A stretch of 64,000 bases of DNA, taken from NCBI RefSeq assembly GCF_023065955.2, contig NW_026622808.1, positions 70,389,975-70,453,974 on the forward strand, read 5' to 3'. Below are positions 21,120 through 32,740 of the stretch, piece after piece. A program made the translations under genes and the position numbers. The stretch's first letter is position 1. Each line of letters opens with the position of its first letter. The stretch is from Ursus arctos. Its lineage: Eukaryota; Chordata; Mammalia; Carnivora; Ursidae. The notes beneath the pieces are model-generated. The model was not told the DNA's origin and did no database searches. It was given only the letters and a program-made list of their open reading frames with translations.

Positions 21120-23360
21120 AGGCACCCGAGAGCTTGAGATAGTCAGGGTGGGTGCTAAGGGGAGAAGGAAGCTTAGGAAGCCCCGAGAAAGGCGGGCACA
21201 CAGGCGAAGCTTTTACCTGTGAGACAGGGTGCTTCACAGCCAACTTCCTCGTGGATTTAGGGGAGGCTTGTGCTTTTTGCCTGCTTCGCATTGCTTTTCC
21301 TTATTTTGGGAAAGTTCTTGATTTCCCTTTGGGGAAGCACCCTCCCCTGTGACGTCAGCCGTGGTGGGTCTGTCCATTAGCGCGATGCTCCTCTGTCCAT
21401 GGGGTGGCCATGAGATTCACGCCACGCCGGTCATCCTCCCTCCTCCCCAGGACTTAGGAGCAACACGTGCTGGGTTGGCACTAGTTGCCCACTCTGCTCC
21501 GCACAGGAGGGGTGCCTTCCCAGGCTCTCTTGCTCTCTGACTTCCAGTAGCTTCCACCAGTGGGAGGCACACGTAGATTAGCGAAGAGGAGGAAAGGCAG
21601 ATTCTCCCTCTGGCTGTGGTGTCTCCCATGGTGGCCCTAGCCTCCAGGTGGAGGCTCTTGTCTGCTGCTGTTGCTGGGGTTCGGGCCCCCTGGGCAGCCC
21701 CAGAGTCCAAGCCAGCACCAGCCCCTTCTCTTGTCCCCTCTCTGCTCTTAGGAGTGGCAGGTGGTTTGGCTTGTCAGTGCGCCATCAGCTACATAACCAA
21801 CCCCCTCTATTAAATACTTATCTTCAAAAGACCTGGAGTGGTTTCTGTTTTCCAGACTGATCCATGTGAGAGCCAATTGGCGTGGATGCTTCCCTGGGAG
21901 CATGTGATAAAGGCTGCCTGCCTGTTCTTACAGCCTCAGACTCCACTCTTCTGTGGCTCCTGGCCTTCCTGAAGCCTGGCTGTCCAGCTACCCTAGATCC
22001 TTCTGCTATGTTCCTTTTGTCATTTCTGTTTCTGCTGCTTTGGCCTGAAGATTGTAATGTATATGAGGAAAGGGCTTTTCCAGTTGGAGCACAGTCTACG
22101 AATGATGGTTCCTGGTGAAAATAACACCTTGAAGCTATCTTCTTTCTCTCATTTTCTCTCTCCTGGCCCCTTCCCAGAGTCATAGCATTGCTTTTGTTCT
22201 GGAAGTGTTATGTGTAGTACTAGATTGGTCCCAAATGCTCCTGCACACGGGGCTGGGGCAGAGAGCCCTGTTTGCATCTTTTGGGAAAATGGACACACAA
22301 GAGACAGAGGCTGGAATCCCTCATCTCTGAAGGGGCCGGCTCCAGCATGAGTATCCTGGGGAAGGCTTTGGATGAGGGTGACTTGGGCACTGTGCTCATC
22401 CCTGATTCAGACATTGTGGCCATGTGAGAGGGTGGGCCAGCCACCAAGGAAGGGTAGCTGCATGGACATGGGCCCTGGGGAAGCCAGCTGGTTACTGTCT
22501 AGGCAGCAGATAGGAAGAAATGCCCTTTGGACCACATTTAGCCAGGGCCGCCAGAGTTCTAACAATAAAGTGGAATTTTATTTCCATTTGCCAACATTTC
22601 CCATGTGTACCTCTTCCTCGGGGATATTATTCCATGCTCAGACATCAGAGCTGCTCAGTGTTGCATGGATAACTGATAGGTAGGGAACCCCATCACTACA
22701 GATGCTCTGCCATCCTAGGCTTGCGTGGCTGGGGTCCTGGGCTGGCGGCAGTCTGGACCCTAGACCTCTTTGAGGTCTTTGCAATCTCGCATCCTCTGAT
22801 TCATTAACAGTGTTCCTTCCTTCGCTGCGCTGTGCAGACAGCAAGTTCCCCAGGGAGGTGCTGTTGTCATCCCAAGGGGACAAAATGAGCAAGGTCTCTG
22901 GGGCTCCATCTAAACTTTGCCTGGAGCTCTCCCTGGAACTGACTCCTCTGCCAGCTGCCGTCTTTCCCCAGGACTGGCCTGACCCTGCTGACGTTGCTCA
23001 GGAGTCTAGCTGGCTCTGCCCAGGGTAGGGCTGTAAAGGCATGTGGTCCCTGCTGTGACCTCACCTCTGCACGGGCAGCCTGGGCTCAGAGCAGTGAAGA
23101 TGAGAGCGTGCGAGCTTGGGTGGCCAAGACTGAGCACCCGCCAGCTCCTTACCTCAACTTTACCTGGACGAGAGCCCACAAACGCAGGTGCCAAGACGCT
23201 TGCTGTTGTCCTTTATGCAGGAGGATGTCAGTCCAGAGTGGGCTGTGGCCACCTCACCGTAATACTGTGGGTCGGAGACGTGCCTTCTGCTCCATGCCCC
23301 TCCCTCCAATGGCGAAGGCCGGCTCCCTATTCTTTCTCCAGTGGGGAGTGTCTAGAACTG
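21120..23360. other. 2.2 kb largely unique DNA, nothing recognised
   Basis: No repeat family was assigned with confidence. Small frames occur on both strands, but none shows a domain or paired splice sites. Confidence 0.35.
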
Positions 23361-23369
23361 TGCCAGTAA

Positions 23370-23870
23370 GATCCCTGCCCCCAAACAGAAGCCGCCCTAG
23401 GTCTTATAAACAAAGAGAATTTAATACAGGGAATTCATTCCAGAAGTGATAGAATCACTAAGAAGCCAAACAATCTTAGTGATTAGAAGGAAGTCAAATA
23501 AGCCAGAGATCAGTGACTACCATCCCCAAGAGAGAAGGTAGTGTCGCCACAGCCTAGAAGCCAGGCCTGGCCGCATCTGGAGCCGTGGCGGGGACCTCCT
23601 AGCAGCAGCTGGGACCATGGAGGGGGTTCAGTTTTAGAGGACCAGAGATACTGCCCAGCGCCACTGAGAGGGCAGAAGTACCCTGGCTGTTCTCCTCCTG
23701 CCTTCCATCTTTCACCAGTGCCTCCCACTGGATGAAGCCACTGGGAAACCGAGGGCAAGGGGGCTTGGGAACTGTAGTGCCTTGTGATGCCCAGCAGGGA
23801 CAGGGAAGGGAAGAGATCGGAGTGCAAAAAGGCAAATCCCAGACGTGGTATCCAACATCCTCACTGCCAG
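23370..23870 (+). mobile_element. Old interspersed repeat, LTR-like, family not certain
   Basis: 'agagaatttaatacagggaa', 'aagaagccaaacaatc', 'ccttccatctttcaccag' and 'tgggaactgtagtgcc' occur in the order I remember for an old LTR-like mammalian repeat. No coding capacity is present. Confidence 0.4.
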
Positions 23871-24089
23871 GCATAGTCTGGCTCAGCCTGGGGTCAGAGC
23901 TCAGTGGTCTCTGGGGCTTAATTGAGGCCATACCCTTGTTAGCTTTGTGCTCTAACCTCTGAGTTACATTGCAGACACAGATGAACAGGAGGAAGATGAG
24001 GGGTTTGCAAGGTCTAAGAGTTGAAGAGAGAAACCCCACAGTGGGGCCAAGAAGACACCACCCCTTTTCACACACTCCTGGTTCCCTTA

Positions 24090-24225
24090 CTCCTTAGCCG
24101 TGGGGCCTTGACCATCACAAAGGTGGTCCAGTATCTCTGGGAATCTCAGTTGTTTCTATGTCTTAAATGGAAACAATAAACCTTCATGGACATAATATTG
24201 TAGACACTGAATGAGACAGGATCCT
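24090..24225 (+). mobile_element. MIR fragment, sense
   Basis: 'ttctatgtcttaaatggaaa' and 'aataaaccttcatgg' match the degenerate MIR core and its 3' side. Confidence 0.5.
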
Positions 24226-24759
24226 GTGTGAGAGGTCCCAGCACTGCCTTGCTCTTCCTTCAGCCAGTGGTCCCTCAAATTGGTGACAGACATTTGGGCT
24301 CCACCTGACCTAGGCTGCCAGCTGCAGGGCCACCCTGCTTTGTAGGAGGCAGAGGGGAAGGGGGAGAGGCAGGGAGAGAGGATAGACAAAGGAAGGGAGA
24401 GCAAGATAAATGAGCTGTGGATGCTGGAGGGAGGCAGCTGGGGTGGCTGCTTTTTCCCCGGAAGTCAGCTTTCTTTTTTCCAGTCCTTGGCTGGGAATGT
24501 TCCAACACCAGCTTTTACAGGCATGGAAAGTGTCTGTAAAGGTGGGGAGACAATTGTCCCCAGAAGTGAAGGGACAGTAACCACTGGGACAGGTTGTCTG
24601 AAGAGGCTGTCAGGAGGGGTTGGGGTTGCCAGGCAGCGAGGGGAGAGGAGGGGGGAGGACAGATGAAGCACCGGGGTTGTGGGAAGAGGAGACCCCCACT
24701 TTCCTTTAAGCTAAGAGAGACCGTGGGGAGAGTAATCATCTCAGTGAGGCTGTGAGGCT

Positions 24760-24870
24760 CACCTTTCCCAGGTGAGCTGCCAGAGGGGTTAAATGAGTTT
24801 CCTAGGTGTCATTCAGTTAGTTGGTCCTTGGGTCACTCAGTGAGCAAGGGTCCAGAAGTCCCAAGGCAGA
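24760..24870 (-). mobile_element. MIR-like fragment, antisense
   Basis: 'gttaaatgagtttcctaggt', 'gtcattcagttagttggtcc' resembles the antisense MIR core, but the copy is eroded. Confidence 0.35.
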
Positions 24871-24879
24871 GGATTGCTG

Positions 24880-26690
24880 TAAATTGCCCACTACCCCTGC
24901 TGAAAAAGAGACCCATTGGCGGGTCACCAGCACGATGGACTTTGTAAAGCTGGCAGCAGTCACTGGGTCCTGGGGACCCCAGGGCTGGGCTCATTAACAG
25001 GCTGTGCCCCTGCCTGACCGACCCTCAGTGGGGGAGGGGCGCCACTGACTGCAGGGCGCTCTCCAGCACATTGTCTCCATTGCCATGGCAACCTGGGGCC
25101 CTCTGCACCTGTCACATGAGGGATAGGAGCGTGTGGGTCCTGGGCAGAGCCCACCCTAGGCGAGATATGCTGACAGTTAATCCAATGAGGTGTAGGGAGG
25201 GGCTAGGGGAGACCCACCCCCCCTTCCCACTGCGTGCTGGACAGCTCCCGGGGCTCACCCAGGCTCCAGACCCACCACTGCACATGCTTGCTCTCCTTTT
25301 CCCTCCAAGTCTGTTCCCTTTCCCACCTCTCCGGTCACAGAGGACTGCCATGACGTGTTGCCATTGCTGAGGCCAGAACCTTGGAGTTCATGGCCAACCT
25401 CCTCTTCCCTCTGGATAACTGTCAGAACCCCCCGCCCTGCTCCAGCTGCTCTCAGCAAAGCAGCCAGGGCCACTACACAGTAAGAAAAGCAGGCCTCTCC
25501 CCTACCCAGAACCTCCCTATGGGGTCCCCCTCCCTCAGAATGAAGCCTACAGTCCTTACAGTTGCACGAGCTGTGTGCCCCACTCCTCAGGCTCGTCCCC
25601 AAACCAGTCGGGGCCTGAGGGAGCCTGTCGGCAGTCTTGGTTGAGGCCATTCAACCCCGTGTTTCCCTTGATTCGAAAGCAGATGCCATCGTTTGAGAAA
25701 ATTGAGGTCTTTGAATTAGAAACCTAGCTTTCGGAATTCTCTTGAAAAGGGGGTGGTTTGGCCATGCTGTGCCCACCCGCCCACCCAGCTGGAGTTGGCT
25801 GGAGCCGGGCGGTGGCTGCCTCCTTAGGTGATGCCCATTGCTCAGTGCCAGCAACTTTCTCATCTGCCGAAGCACTCAGCCCTCAGGGCCACTGGCACTT
25901 GGGCTCCCCAGTGCTCCAGTCATCTTTCCCGGCTGGTGGCCCCTGCTGCTCTGAGCCTGGCTCTGGGCTCAGCACAGGGGCCAGAGGGATGGGTCAGACT
26001 TCAGCTCGCTCTGGATAGGGGATAGAGGTGGGTGAGGCACGGAGGTGGACCCCATAACCTAGCAGGGCTGGTGGTCAGCCCCAGTCCCTGGTGGCCTGCC
26101 GGTAAGGAGGAATTAACCGACAGGAGAGGAGACTGTGCAGGGGTGGAGTGCGGTCAGAGGAGCAGTGGGTGCAGGGGCAGGCTTCCAACAGGAGAGGCCA
26201 GATGCCATGGACCGTGAGGGCCTGGCACAGATGCTTGGCTGGGTCCTGCCCTGGTGAGGAGCCATCCAAGGCTTGTAACGGGGCCTGGGACACCGTGTGG
26301 CAGACCAGGAGGTGCCCCCCAGCTGCAGGGGTGCGGTCAGCAGAGGACCTGCAGCCGTCAGCCCTCCCTGCAGGCCTCAGCTGCAGAGGATGGGCCTTGA
26401 GGCTCTGCCCTTCCAGAGGGACACGGAGGATAAAGGCCCCACCGTTCCCACTGGCTGGGGACACTCTGAGGGGCAGTATTTGCTCCAGACCTTCCCTCTG
26501 AGTTGGCTGAGTTTCTCGATTTTGCACTGCACTTGGCTGCGCCGCCCTGCTCCCTTCTCCTCGTCACAGGGGTTTATCCCCAGTAAACATCTCTCACCGC
26601 AGCTCGTCCCGCGGAGGATCCCGCGGAGGATGTGGGCCTCGCCGCGGCTGTGGCATGAAGAGCAGGAGCTTTCCAGCAGCGATAGGACCG
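24880..26690. other. Unique GC-rich region; local CpG cluster at 26530-26660
   Basis: No TE was recognised. Around 26608-26632 the word 'cccgcggaggat' occurs twice in tandem in a CpG-dense patch that also holds 'gccgcggc'. It is short, and MIR sequence follows at once. No ORF gives a family match. Confidence 0.4.
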
Positions 26691-26704
26691 CACTGTGGTG
26701 CAGC

Positions 26705-26870
26705 CGTCGGTGGTGCAGTTGGACAGACCTGGGTTCGGATCCTGTCTCCACAAATTCCCGGTGACCCTGGTGGGCTCCTCTGAGCTGCGGTGGTCCTATT
26801 TTAAAAAGGAGAATGATGGCGATAATGACCACCTCATGGACCTGCAGCGAGCGCTCAGCTCGGGGCTTGG
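26705..26870 (+). mobile_element. MIR SINE, sense
   Basis: 'ggacagacctgggttcgg', 'tgtctccacaaattcccgg' and 'ctattttaaaaaggagaatg' follow the MIR order. The tRNA-like head explains the pseudo B-box here. Confidence 0.7.
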
Positions 26871-27470
26871 TAGGAAGAACGCACCTTTTATTGACAGGTT
26901 TCGTATTAGCCCCAGAGCCACAGAGCCAATCCTCAAAACACACAGCTGACCAGTGAGCCCCCCACTCCCAGGGAGACCCCTCAGGTGGAGGGAATTTCTA
27001 CCCACAGCAAAACGACCGACTGTGGTCTTATTCTCCACAGATGACTGGGTCTTTTGAAGTACTGGGAACTGGCTGGGGACTCACGTTAGCCTTTCTGGAG
27101 CCTGACGGGGTCAGGGCCCTGGGGTCTGGAAAGCACTGTTTCCTGACCCTCGCTGATGGGCTGAGGTGAGGGTGACCGGGCTGCAGGAGGGCTTTAGGGG
27201 AGATGTGGCTTCCATCGGGGCACAGGACGGCCCTGTCAGCTGTTGACCTACTGAAGTTTCTCCACGCAAGGGAGAACAGCCGCTGTCCTGAGCTCTTGTG
27301 CTTCCTTCCATGCCAAGGCTGTCCAAGGATGCCCTCGTGCACCGGCCCACGCTCCCACAGCTAACAGGCCAGCGCTTGGCCCACGGATGGACCGGCACTT
27401 CTCACACCCTGTCCCTGCCTTCTGCTCAGCCTCACGTCCCTTATGGTGCCTCGAGTGCAGCTCGCCTCAA

Positions 27471-27704
27471 GAGGTACATTCCAGGGGCGCCTGGGTAGCG
27501 CAGTCGTTAAAGCGTCTGCCTTCGGCTCAGGGCGTGGTCCCGGCGTTGCGGGATCGAGTCCCACATCGGGCTCCTCCTCTAAGAGCCTGCTTCTTCCTCT
27601 CCCACTCCCCCTGCTTGTGTTCCCTCTCTCGCTGGCTGTCTCTCTGTCACATAAATAAATAAAATCTTAAAAAAAAAAAAAAAAAAAAAGAGGTACATTC
27701 CAGG
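27471..27704 (+). mobile_element. Young Can-SINE, sense, with perfect 15-bp target-site duplication and long poly-A
   Basis: Duplications 'gaggtacattccagg' (27471-27485 and 27690-27704) are identical. The body starts with the tRNA-derived head 'ggcgcctgggtagcgcagtc' and keeps internal RNA polymerase III boxes: an A-box-like 'tagcgcagtcg' and a B-box-like 'gggatcgagtccc'. A CT-rich tail, two AATAAA-type signals and 21 uninterrupted A bases follow. This is the least eroded SINE in the window, so it is the most likely to be recent or even polymorphic. Confidence 0.97.
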
Positions 27705-27889
27705 TTCCTACCAGCGCTCTTCCAGGACCAGCCTGCCCCCGGGCCCCTCAGCAAGCCCAGCTCTTCCGAGGGATGGACAAGGAGTGGCAACGGCTCACGG
27801 CAGCACTCTGTTCTCCTAAACCCAGGGATTGGGGAGGGGTCCCAGGGGAAAGCGAGGGTACTGCTTTCAGAAAAAATGTCATCGCTCAC

Positions 27890-28110
27890 ATTTATCCACA
27901 TTTATCTGGGGCTCACCCTGCGCCCAGGGCTGTTTGAAGCACTTTCCATGTGTTAGCGCCTTCGGGCTGCCCGCTCTTCATGGGAGGTTGGGGCCACCAT
28001 CGTTTTGCTGGTTCTCGTCTTTTAGGTGAGTTGTGTCCTTGCCCCGGGGATACCTGGCTAGTGAATGAGGATCCAGGACCAAACCCAGGCAAGCTGTTTC
28101 CACAGACAAT
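27890..28110 (-). mobile_element. MIR SINE, antisense
   Basis: 'gaagcactttccatgtgtta', 'catcgttttgctggttctcg' and 'aggaccaaacccaggc' form a broad antisense MIR match with reduced similarity in the middle. Confidence 0.65.
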
Positions 28111-28298
28111 GCTCTTCATGACAAACACCACATACAGCGGCCAGGGGACAGTGCCCGGCCCAGCCGAGCAAGGCCATGGCTCTGGTACCCAGGCCCGGGC
28201 AGCTTGTCCCCCTCCTCTAGGGCCTGGGTACCAGATGCGGGCCGGTGCCACAGCGAAAGCCATACAGCCCTGGCCGCCTGGGAACTGCCCACTGCACT

Positions 28299-28329
28299 CT
28301 CCAGGCCCCTCCAGGCCCCTCCAGGCCCA
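28299..28329. repeat. Short tandem repeat, 11-bp unit CTCCAGGCCCC
   Basis: Nearly three head-to-tail units. It is too short to judge variability. Confidence 0.8.
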
Positions 28330-28414
28330 CCCCAGGCTCCCGGACCTCCCATCCCTTCTCTGCTCCTCCGTCACCACCTCCCTGGGGATCTTGACAGTAG
28401 AGGAAGTGACAAGT

Positions 28415-28715
28415 CTTTGTGCTTAATTAAGACACATTGTCCCACCAATTGGGAAGTGGGAAATGGCTGGGCTGTTTTACAAATAGAAACAATTCTTGTT
28501 CATTATCCCTTAATTGAGGCAACAAAGGGCTCTGGAAAACATCCATCAGAAACACATTCATGTAATCATCAGAGGGGATTGGGTTTAGGAACGCACAAAA
28601 GCAACAGCAAATGTTCCAATCAGGAGCGGCGCAGACAAAGGGAAACAAAGGCCCAAAAGCACAAATGCCACAGAATTAGCCCAATTAAACAGTTGATGTG
28701 GTGGGGAAACAAGTT
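28415..28715. promoter_or_regulatory. Candidate enhancer-like conserved element (SOX/homeodomain words)
   Basis: An AT-rich, repeat-free segment begins sharply after GC-rich DNA. It contains 'gcttaattaagac', 'cccttaattgagg', 'agcccaattaaac' (homeodomain type), at least three 'acaaag' SOX-type words (28521, 28634, 28645) and 'caaatgttccaatcagg'. No reading frame is kept. This composition is usual for developmental enhancers; activity is inference. Confidence 0.35.
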
Positions 28716-29400
28716 TTCTGGCTCCTGGCCAGCTCTTCTCTTAGCCTCTTTTTACCCCTTCTACTTCCTTGATACCAGAGAGAGAGGGTCAAGAAAGGAA
28801 ACTCCCAGACCCCCTGTAAACCTGGCTGTGGTGGCCAGGATGGGCTCACAGAATGCCCTGGGGCAGGGGGCAGAAAGTTGTAATCCAAATCCCACATGTG
28901 GCCTGCCTGTAATCTCCACCTCCCTCTTTCTTGTCAGTATGCTTCTTGTGATATGACCTCAGATGCCAAGCCAACTCTGTCTCAGTGTTGATTCTCACGG
29001 TCAGCTTGTGGCTGCTGAACGTCCCTAAACTATTTTTATGTGACTTTTTGTTTTCAGGCTGGATCTTCCCCATCCTATATGTATACAATTGAACTTTGGG
29101 GTCCAAGTTACAAGTTTGCCTCGTCCCTGTTTGTCCCAGCCTGTTTGTTTTGTCGCTCCATGGAAATGCGTGGAAGTGGCATGCGGAGACCACGGAGACC
29201 ACGACCCAGGCAGCTCCTGGAGGTGAGCCTGCTGCTGTCTCCCGTCCCCTGAGGGCTGAGAGGAGAAACTCAGGAGCTTCAGATGGCAAGAGCTCTTCCT
29301 CCCTTTATTTTTGCAATGACTGGTCATTGTACAAAACCTGGAAGTCACCAAAAAAGCAGAAGTAAATAAGTAAGTCCCTCCAGACCGCGAGTCAATTTCT
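28715..29400. other. Unique DNA, nothing recognised
   Basis: Unremarkable sequence between the enhancer-like patch and an L1 3' end. A purine-biased stretch at 29160-29210 repeats 'ggagaccac' twice. No gene is supported. Confidence 0.35.
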
Positions 29401-29409
29401 ATGAATGAT

Positions 29410-29870
29410 TTTGTCTATTTCCTCCCAGGCTTTGTTTCAGGCACACTTTCCCCCGTGGTCCTACATATGACCTCAACTTTGGAACCCGTCTTTTTTCCCG
29501 ACATTTTCCCCCACAGTTAGAAACTCTTTCTAATCCTCTTTTTAATGATGGCACAATATTCCATCACACAGATGTGCCATTAGTTAGTTTCATAATCATC
29601 ACCGAGCTTCGGGATTATTTCCAATTTCCCACCGTTTTCGGTGTTTCTGTCATGGGCATCTTTGTGCCTAGAGCTCTCATATTTCAGATGATTTCCTTAT
29701 GACAGATCCTAGAAAGGAAATTGCAGGTTCAAAAGTTATGACTATTTCAAGTCCATTGCTACTATTGCCAAGTTACTTTCCAAAAAGGCCATGCCGGTTT
29801 CTAGACCCTAGCAGGTTATTACAGTGCCTGTCCCAGTGTCGTAGGATTTATCTTGGGGAACAAAGTTTTT
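29410..29870 (-). mobile_element. Old L1M 3' region, antisense
   Basis: 'atattccatcacacagatg', 'gggattatttccaatttccc', 'gacagatcctagaaaggaaa' and 'ccaagttactttccaaaaag' are antisense L1M ORF2-end phrases. No ORF remains. Confidence 0.7.
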
Positions 29871-30204
29871 GCTTAGGAATTGGAGGTGCGTATGTGTATA
29901 TGTGTGTGTTGGGATGTTGGCGGTCGGGGGGGAGAGTTACCACATATTCCACATATTTCTCTGGATTCGGGAAAGGGAGAAATCCCCATGTGCCCCCCCA
30001 TCCCTGCCCCCGGGGAGTTTACTCAGACTTAGCTCAATCAAGGCTGTGTAGTCAGATGGCCACTGCCTGCTTCCCCCACAACCCCTGCCCCGATCCTGTC
30101 TGCACCCCTCAGCCATCTGGTTAAACGACTCAAACCTCCATCCTTTACTTTGTGACAGTCCAGTCTTGGCCCCTACTGTGTGGCTCTGTGCCCCCACCTC
30201 TTGA

Positions 30205-30430
30205 GAGCTGGGTCTCTTTGGCTCTAGGACACCTCCCTCACTGGGCTCAAATCCTGCCCCTCCAGCCCCCTACGACCTGTTATTAGACCTCCTTATGCCT
30301 CAGTTACCTTGTCTGCAAATGGGTATATAAACTGCCTAGCTCATAGGACTGTTGCAAATATTAAATGAATTACAAATGTAAGACGCTTCGCTCTGAGCCC
30401 AGAGCACGGTAAGGGCTAATTTGTGTTAAA
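30205..30430 (+). mobile_element. MIR SINE, nearly full length, sense
   Basis: 'gggctcaaatcctgcccctc', 'tgcctcagttaccttgtctg', 'caaatgggtatataaactgc' and 'ttgcaaatattaaatgaatt' follow MIR throughout. Confidence 0.85.
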
Positions 30431-31955
30431 ACCACCTGCTCGTGGCTTTTTTTTACAGGTTTGGGCCCTGCAGGGCAGCTGGTGGCCTGGTCCATCTCCC
30501 AACTCTCCCCAGAGGTGGGGCCACACCTTCAGCAGTGACTCAGCCGTGATGGGCAGATGGAGCCCCACCGTGCTCTCTGCTCCCTCCCGCCCTTCTGAGC
30601 CCCAGTGGTCACTCAGCCTCACCCCACGCAGGCCTGGGGGAGTGGGTGGCAGAGCAGGCCTGGCGGGATCCCAGGACAGCTAGATGTCCCCTGAGGCTGG
30701 TGTCTGCCTGCTCTAGGCAGATGGGAAGGAGCCTCCATCAGAGGCTCTGGGTGTGGCTGGTCTTGGAGGCTCCTGCTGCCTTGAGCTGCCCAGGGAGGTG
30801 GCTCCTGGGCCCTCCCTTCTAAGACGTCAGCACTCTTGTCTTGGCCCTTGCTGAGCGTGGTCCAGTGGCCGGGGCTGGACTGATGGGTCTGTCCGGGGGC
30901 ACGAGGTACTCGGGGGATGGGGTGCTCAAGGGAAAGCAGCCCCCTCAAACCTTTCAAATGCTCCAGCTGAAGGCCAACCCCTCCCAGCCCACCCTCGTAC
31001 CTCACCTCTCCCCTGTCAGGGTGGCAAGTCTTCCCTGTCTAAGCAGAAGGGATTTCCTACAGGGGTGAAGTGACTGTAACGCTGTGGGCAGGGGAGGGGG
31101 AGGGGCTCTCCACCGGACCCCCCTCTACCCCCGCCCCGGAATGAGCCTTGTACATGGCAGAACTGCCCTTGCAGAAGCCCTGTTGTTCCTGACGTCGCCT
31201 GCAAGGAGGGGGCATACGCCATCTTTGGAGACTGGCTCCCAGGACCACAGCAGCTCCTGAAACCCCGCATGCCGCCTTTCCAAACCCACAGAGCCAGTGC
31301 CCACATGCACCTGTGTAGACACAGGACGCAGGACGCAGGACGCAGGGGAGGCCCTGTGTTTGCTGGGGAGGCACAGCGACACCGGGTTTTCGGCTGCAGC
31401 AAAGCCGGCAGGGCCTCTCTGCCTCTCTTCCGCATTCCGAATCTCACGTGAGTGTGGACGAGTGGCTGAAACACAAAGCACACCCAGAACCCAGGCTGCA
31501 AGGACGTCTGACCACACTGTGCTCCAGTCTCGCTTCTGCAGCAGGGGAGGCCAGGCAAAGGGTGCCCTTCTCGCGCCACCTCATCGGCTGAGCGCCCGGG
31601 TTCCCCTGTAGCCTTGCCCTCGAGATGCATCGCGGGGTCCCCTCCACCTTTGCACGGTCTGCTGTGTGTTCAGACTAGCATTTACCCCCCCCCCCCGCCG
31701 GGGGCAGGTGAGGTGGGGGTAGGCCCCAGGAGGGGTCCCTGCCAAGGCGAGCTCTCCCTTGGTGAAGTCACAACGTCTCTCCCTTTCCTCCCATAAAGCA
31801 TTTTTTCTCCACAGTCAGGTCCCTTGGATTCTTACCTTCAAGCGTCAATGCTTTTAAAAATATTTCTTCCAAATAAAGACAGTGCCATCCCCAAGAGGAA
31901 TTCTGGGGATGAAAAGATTTTCCATCTCATTACAGGTGTAATCGCTCTTTTCTCC
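30430..31955. other. Unique GC-rich region with short 8-bp tandem repeat
   Basis: At 31321-31346 the word 'caggacg' repeats three times; at 31686-31699 there is a poly-C. A 204-residue minus-strand open frame (31016-31630) lies in GC-rich DNA, but it has no recognisable domain and its length is not exceptional for this composition. Confidence 0.4.
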
Positions 31956-31956
31956 T

Positions 31957-32740
31957 TTCTGTTTGCAAGTAATAGAAACTCACGCAGAGTGGCTTAAGCA
32001 AGGAAAGGACTTTATTGGTTCATAAAACTGGGAAGTCCAAGTAGACTTCAGGCATGGCTGGATCCAGGTGCTCCAATGATGTCATCAACTCTCTCTCTTT
32101 TCTCTATTTCTCTGCTTTCCTCTGCGTTGCTCAGGAAAATATTTCTTCGTTTGGGTGCTATAACAAAAATACTGTAGATCGGGGGGCTTAAAGAACAAAT
32201 GCTTATTTCTCACAGTTCCGGAGGCTGGAAAGCCCGAGATCAGGGTGCTGGCAGATCTGGTATCTGGTGAGAGCTCGTTTCCTGGTTTGTTGACAGACTG
32301 TCTGCTCCTTGGATCCTCACACGGCAGAAAGCACAGGGAGAAGCAAGTTCTGTGTCTGTTCCTAGAAGAGCACCGATCGCATCATGAAGGCTCCACCCTC
32401 ATCACCTAATGACTTCCTGAAAGCTCTCCTAATGCCATCATGTTGGGGGTTAGGATTTCAACATAAGAATCTGGAGGGGGACACAAATTTCCGTCCATAT
32501 CAATTCCCCAAAGCAGGGGAAAATGGCCATCATCAACTCATGTCCGTTTCCCCGGGTTGGCCACCCCACCAGAAAGCATTCCTCATTCCCAGTAGCTCTT
32601 ACCAAAGTCCCAGAGTGCCTTCTTACGGGCCCAGCTTAGGTCAGTATCCCTAAATGACTCCCTGATTGGCCAGGCTGGGACCATGTCCCTGCCTCTGAAG
32701 TAACAGAGCTGTGGGGGGCCCCCATCTGAGCCACCTGCAG
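31957..32740 (+). mobile_element. Ancient repeat, second copy, split by an MLT1 LTR
   Basis: The left part (to about 32135) has 'tctgtttgcaagtaatagaa', 'gagtggcttaagcaagg', 'tttattggttcat' and 'atggctggatccaggtgc'. The right part resumes at 32519 with 'cttaccaaagtcccagag' and 'ccctgattggccaggctggg'. It shares its opening with 6935 and 57085. The break is filled by the LTR at 32140-32518. Confidence 0.55.
32140..32518 (+). mobile_element. MaLR (MLT1-type) solo LTR nested in the older repeat
   Basis: 'ttgggtgctataacaaaaat', 'ttatttctcacagttccgga', 'ggctggaaagcccgagatca' and 'gggggttaggatttcaacat' are the standard MLT1A-like LTR phrases in order. A short matching word 'ggaaaat' occurs on both sides (32134-32140, 32518-32524), consistent with LTR target-site duplication. 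Only the LTR is present, with no internal region. Confidence 0.8.

Noticed and set aside
27486..27570. Functional tRNA gene
   Set aside because: A-box and B-box-like words belong to the tRNA-derived head of a Can-SINE; a CT-rich tail and poly-A follow it.
31016..31630. 204-residue minus-strand frame
   Set aside because: GC-rich DNA produces long frames by chance; overlapping frames of similar length exist on both strands.
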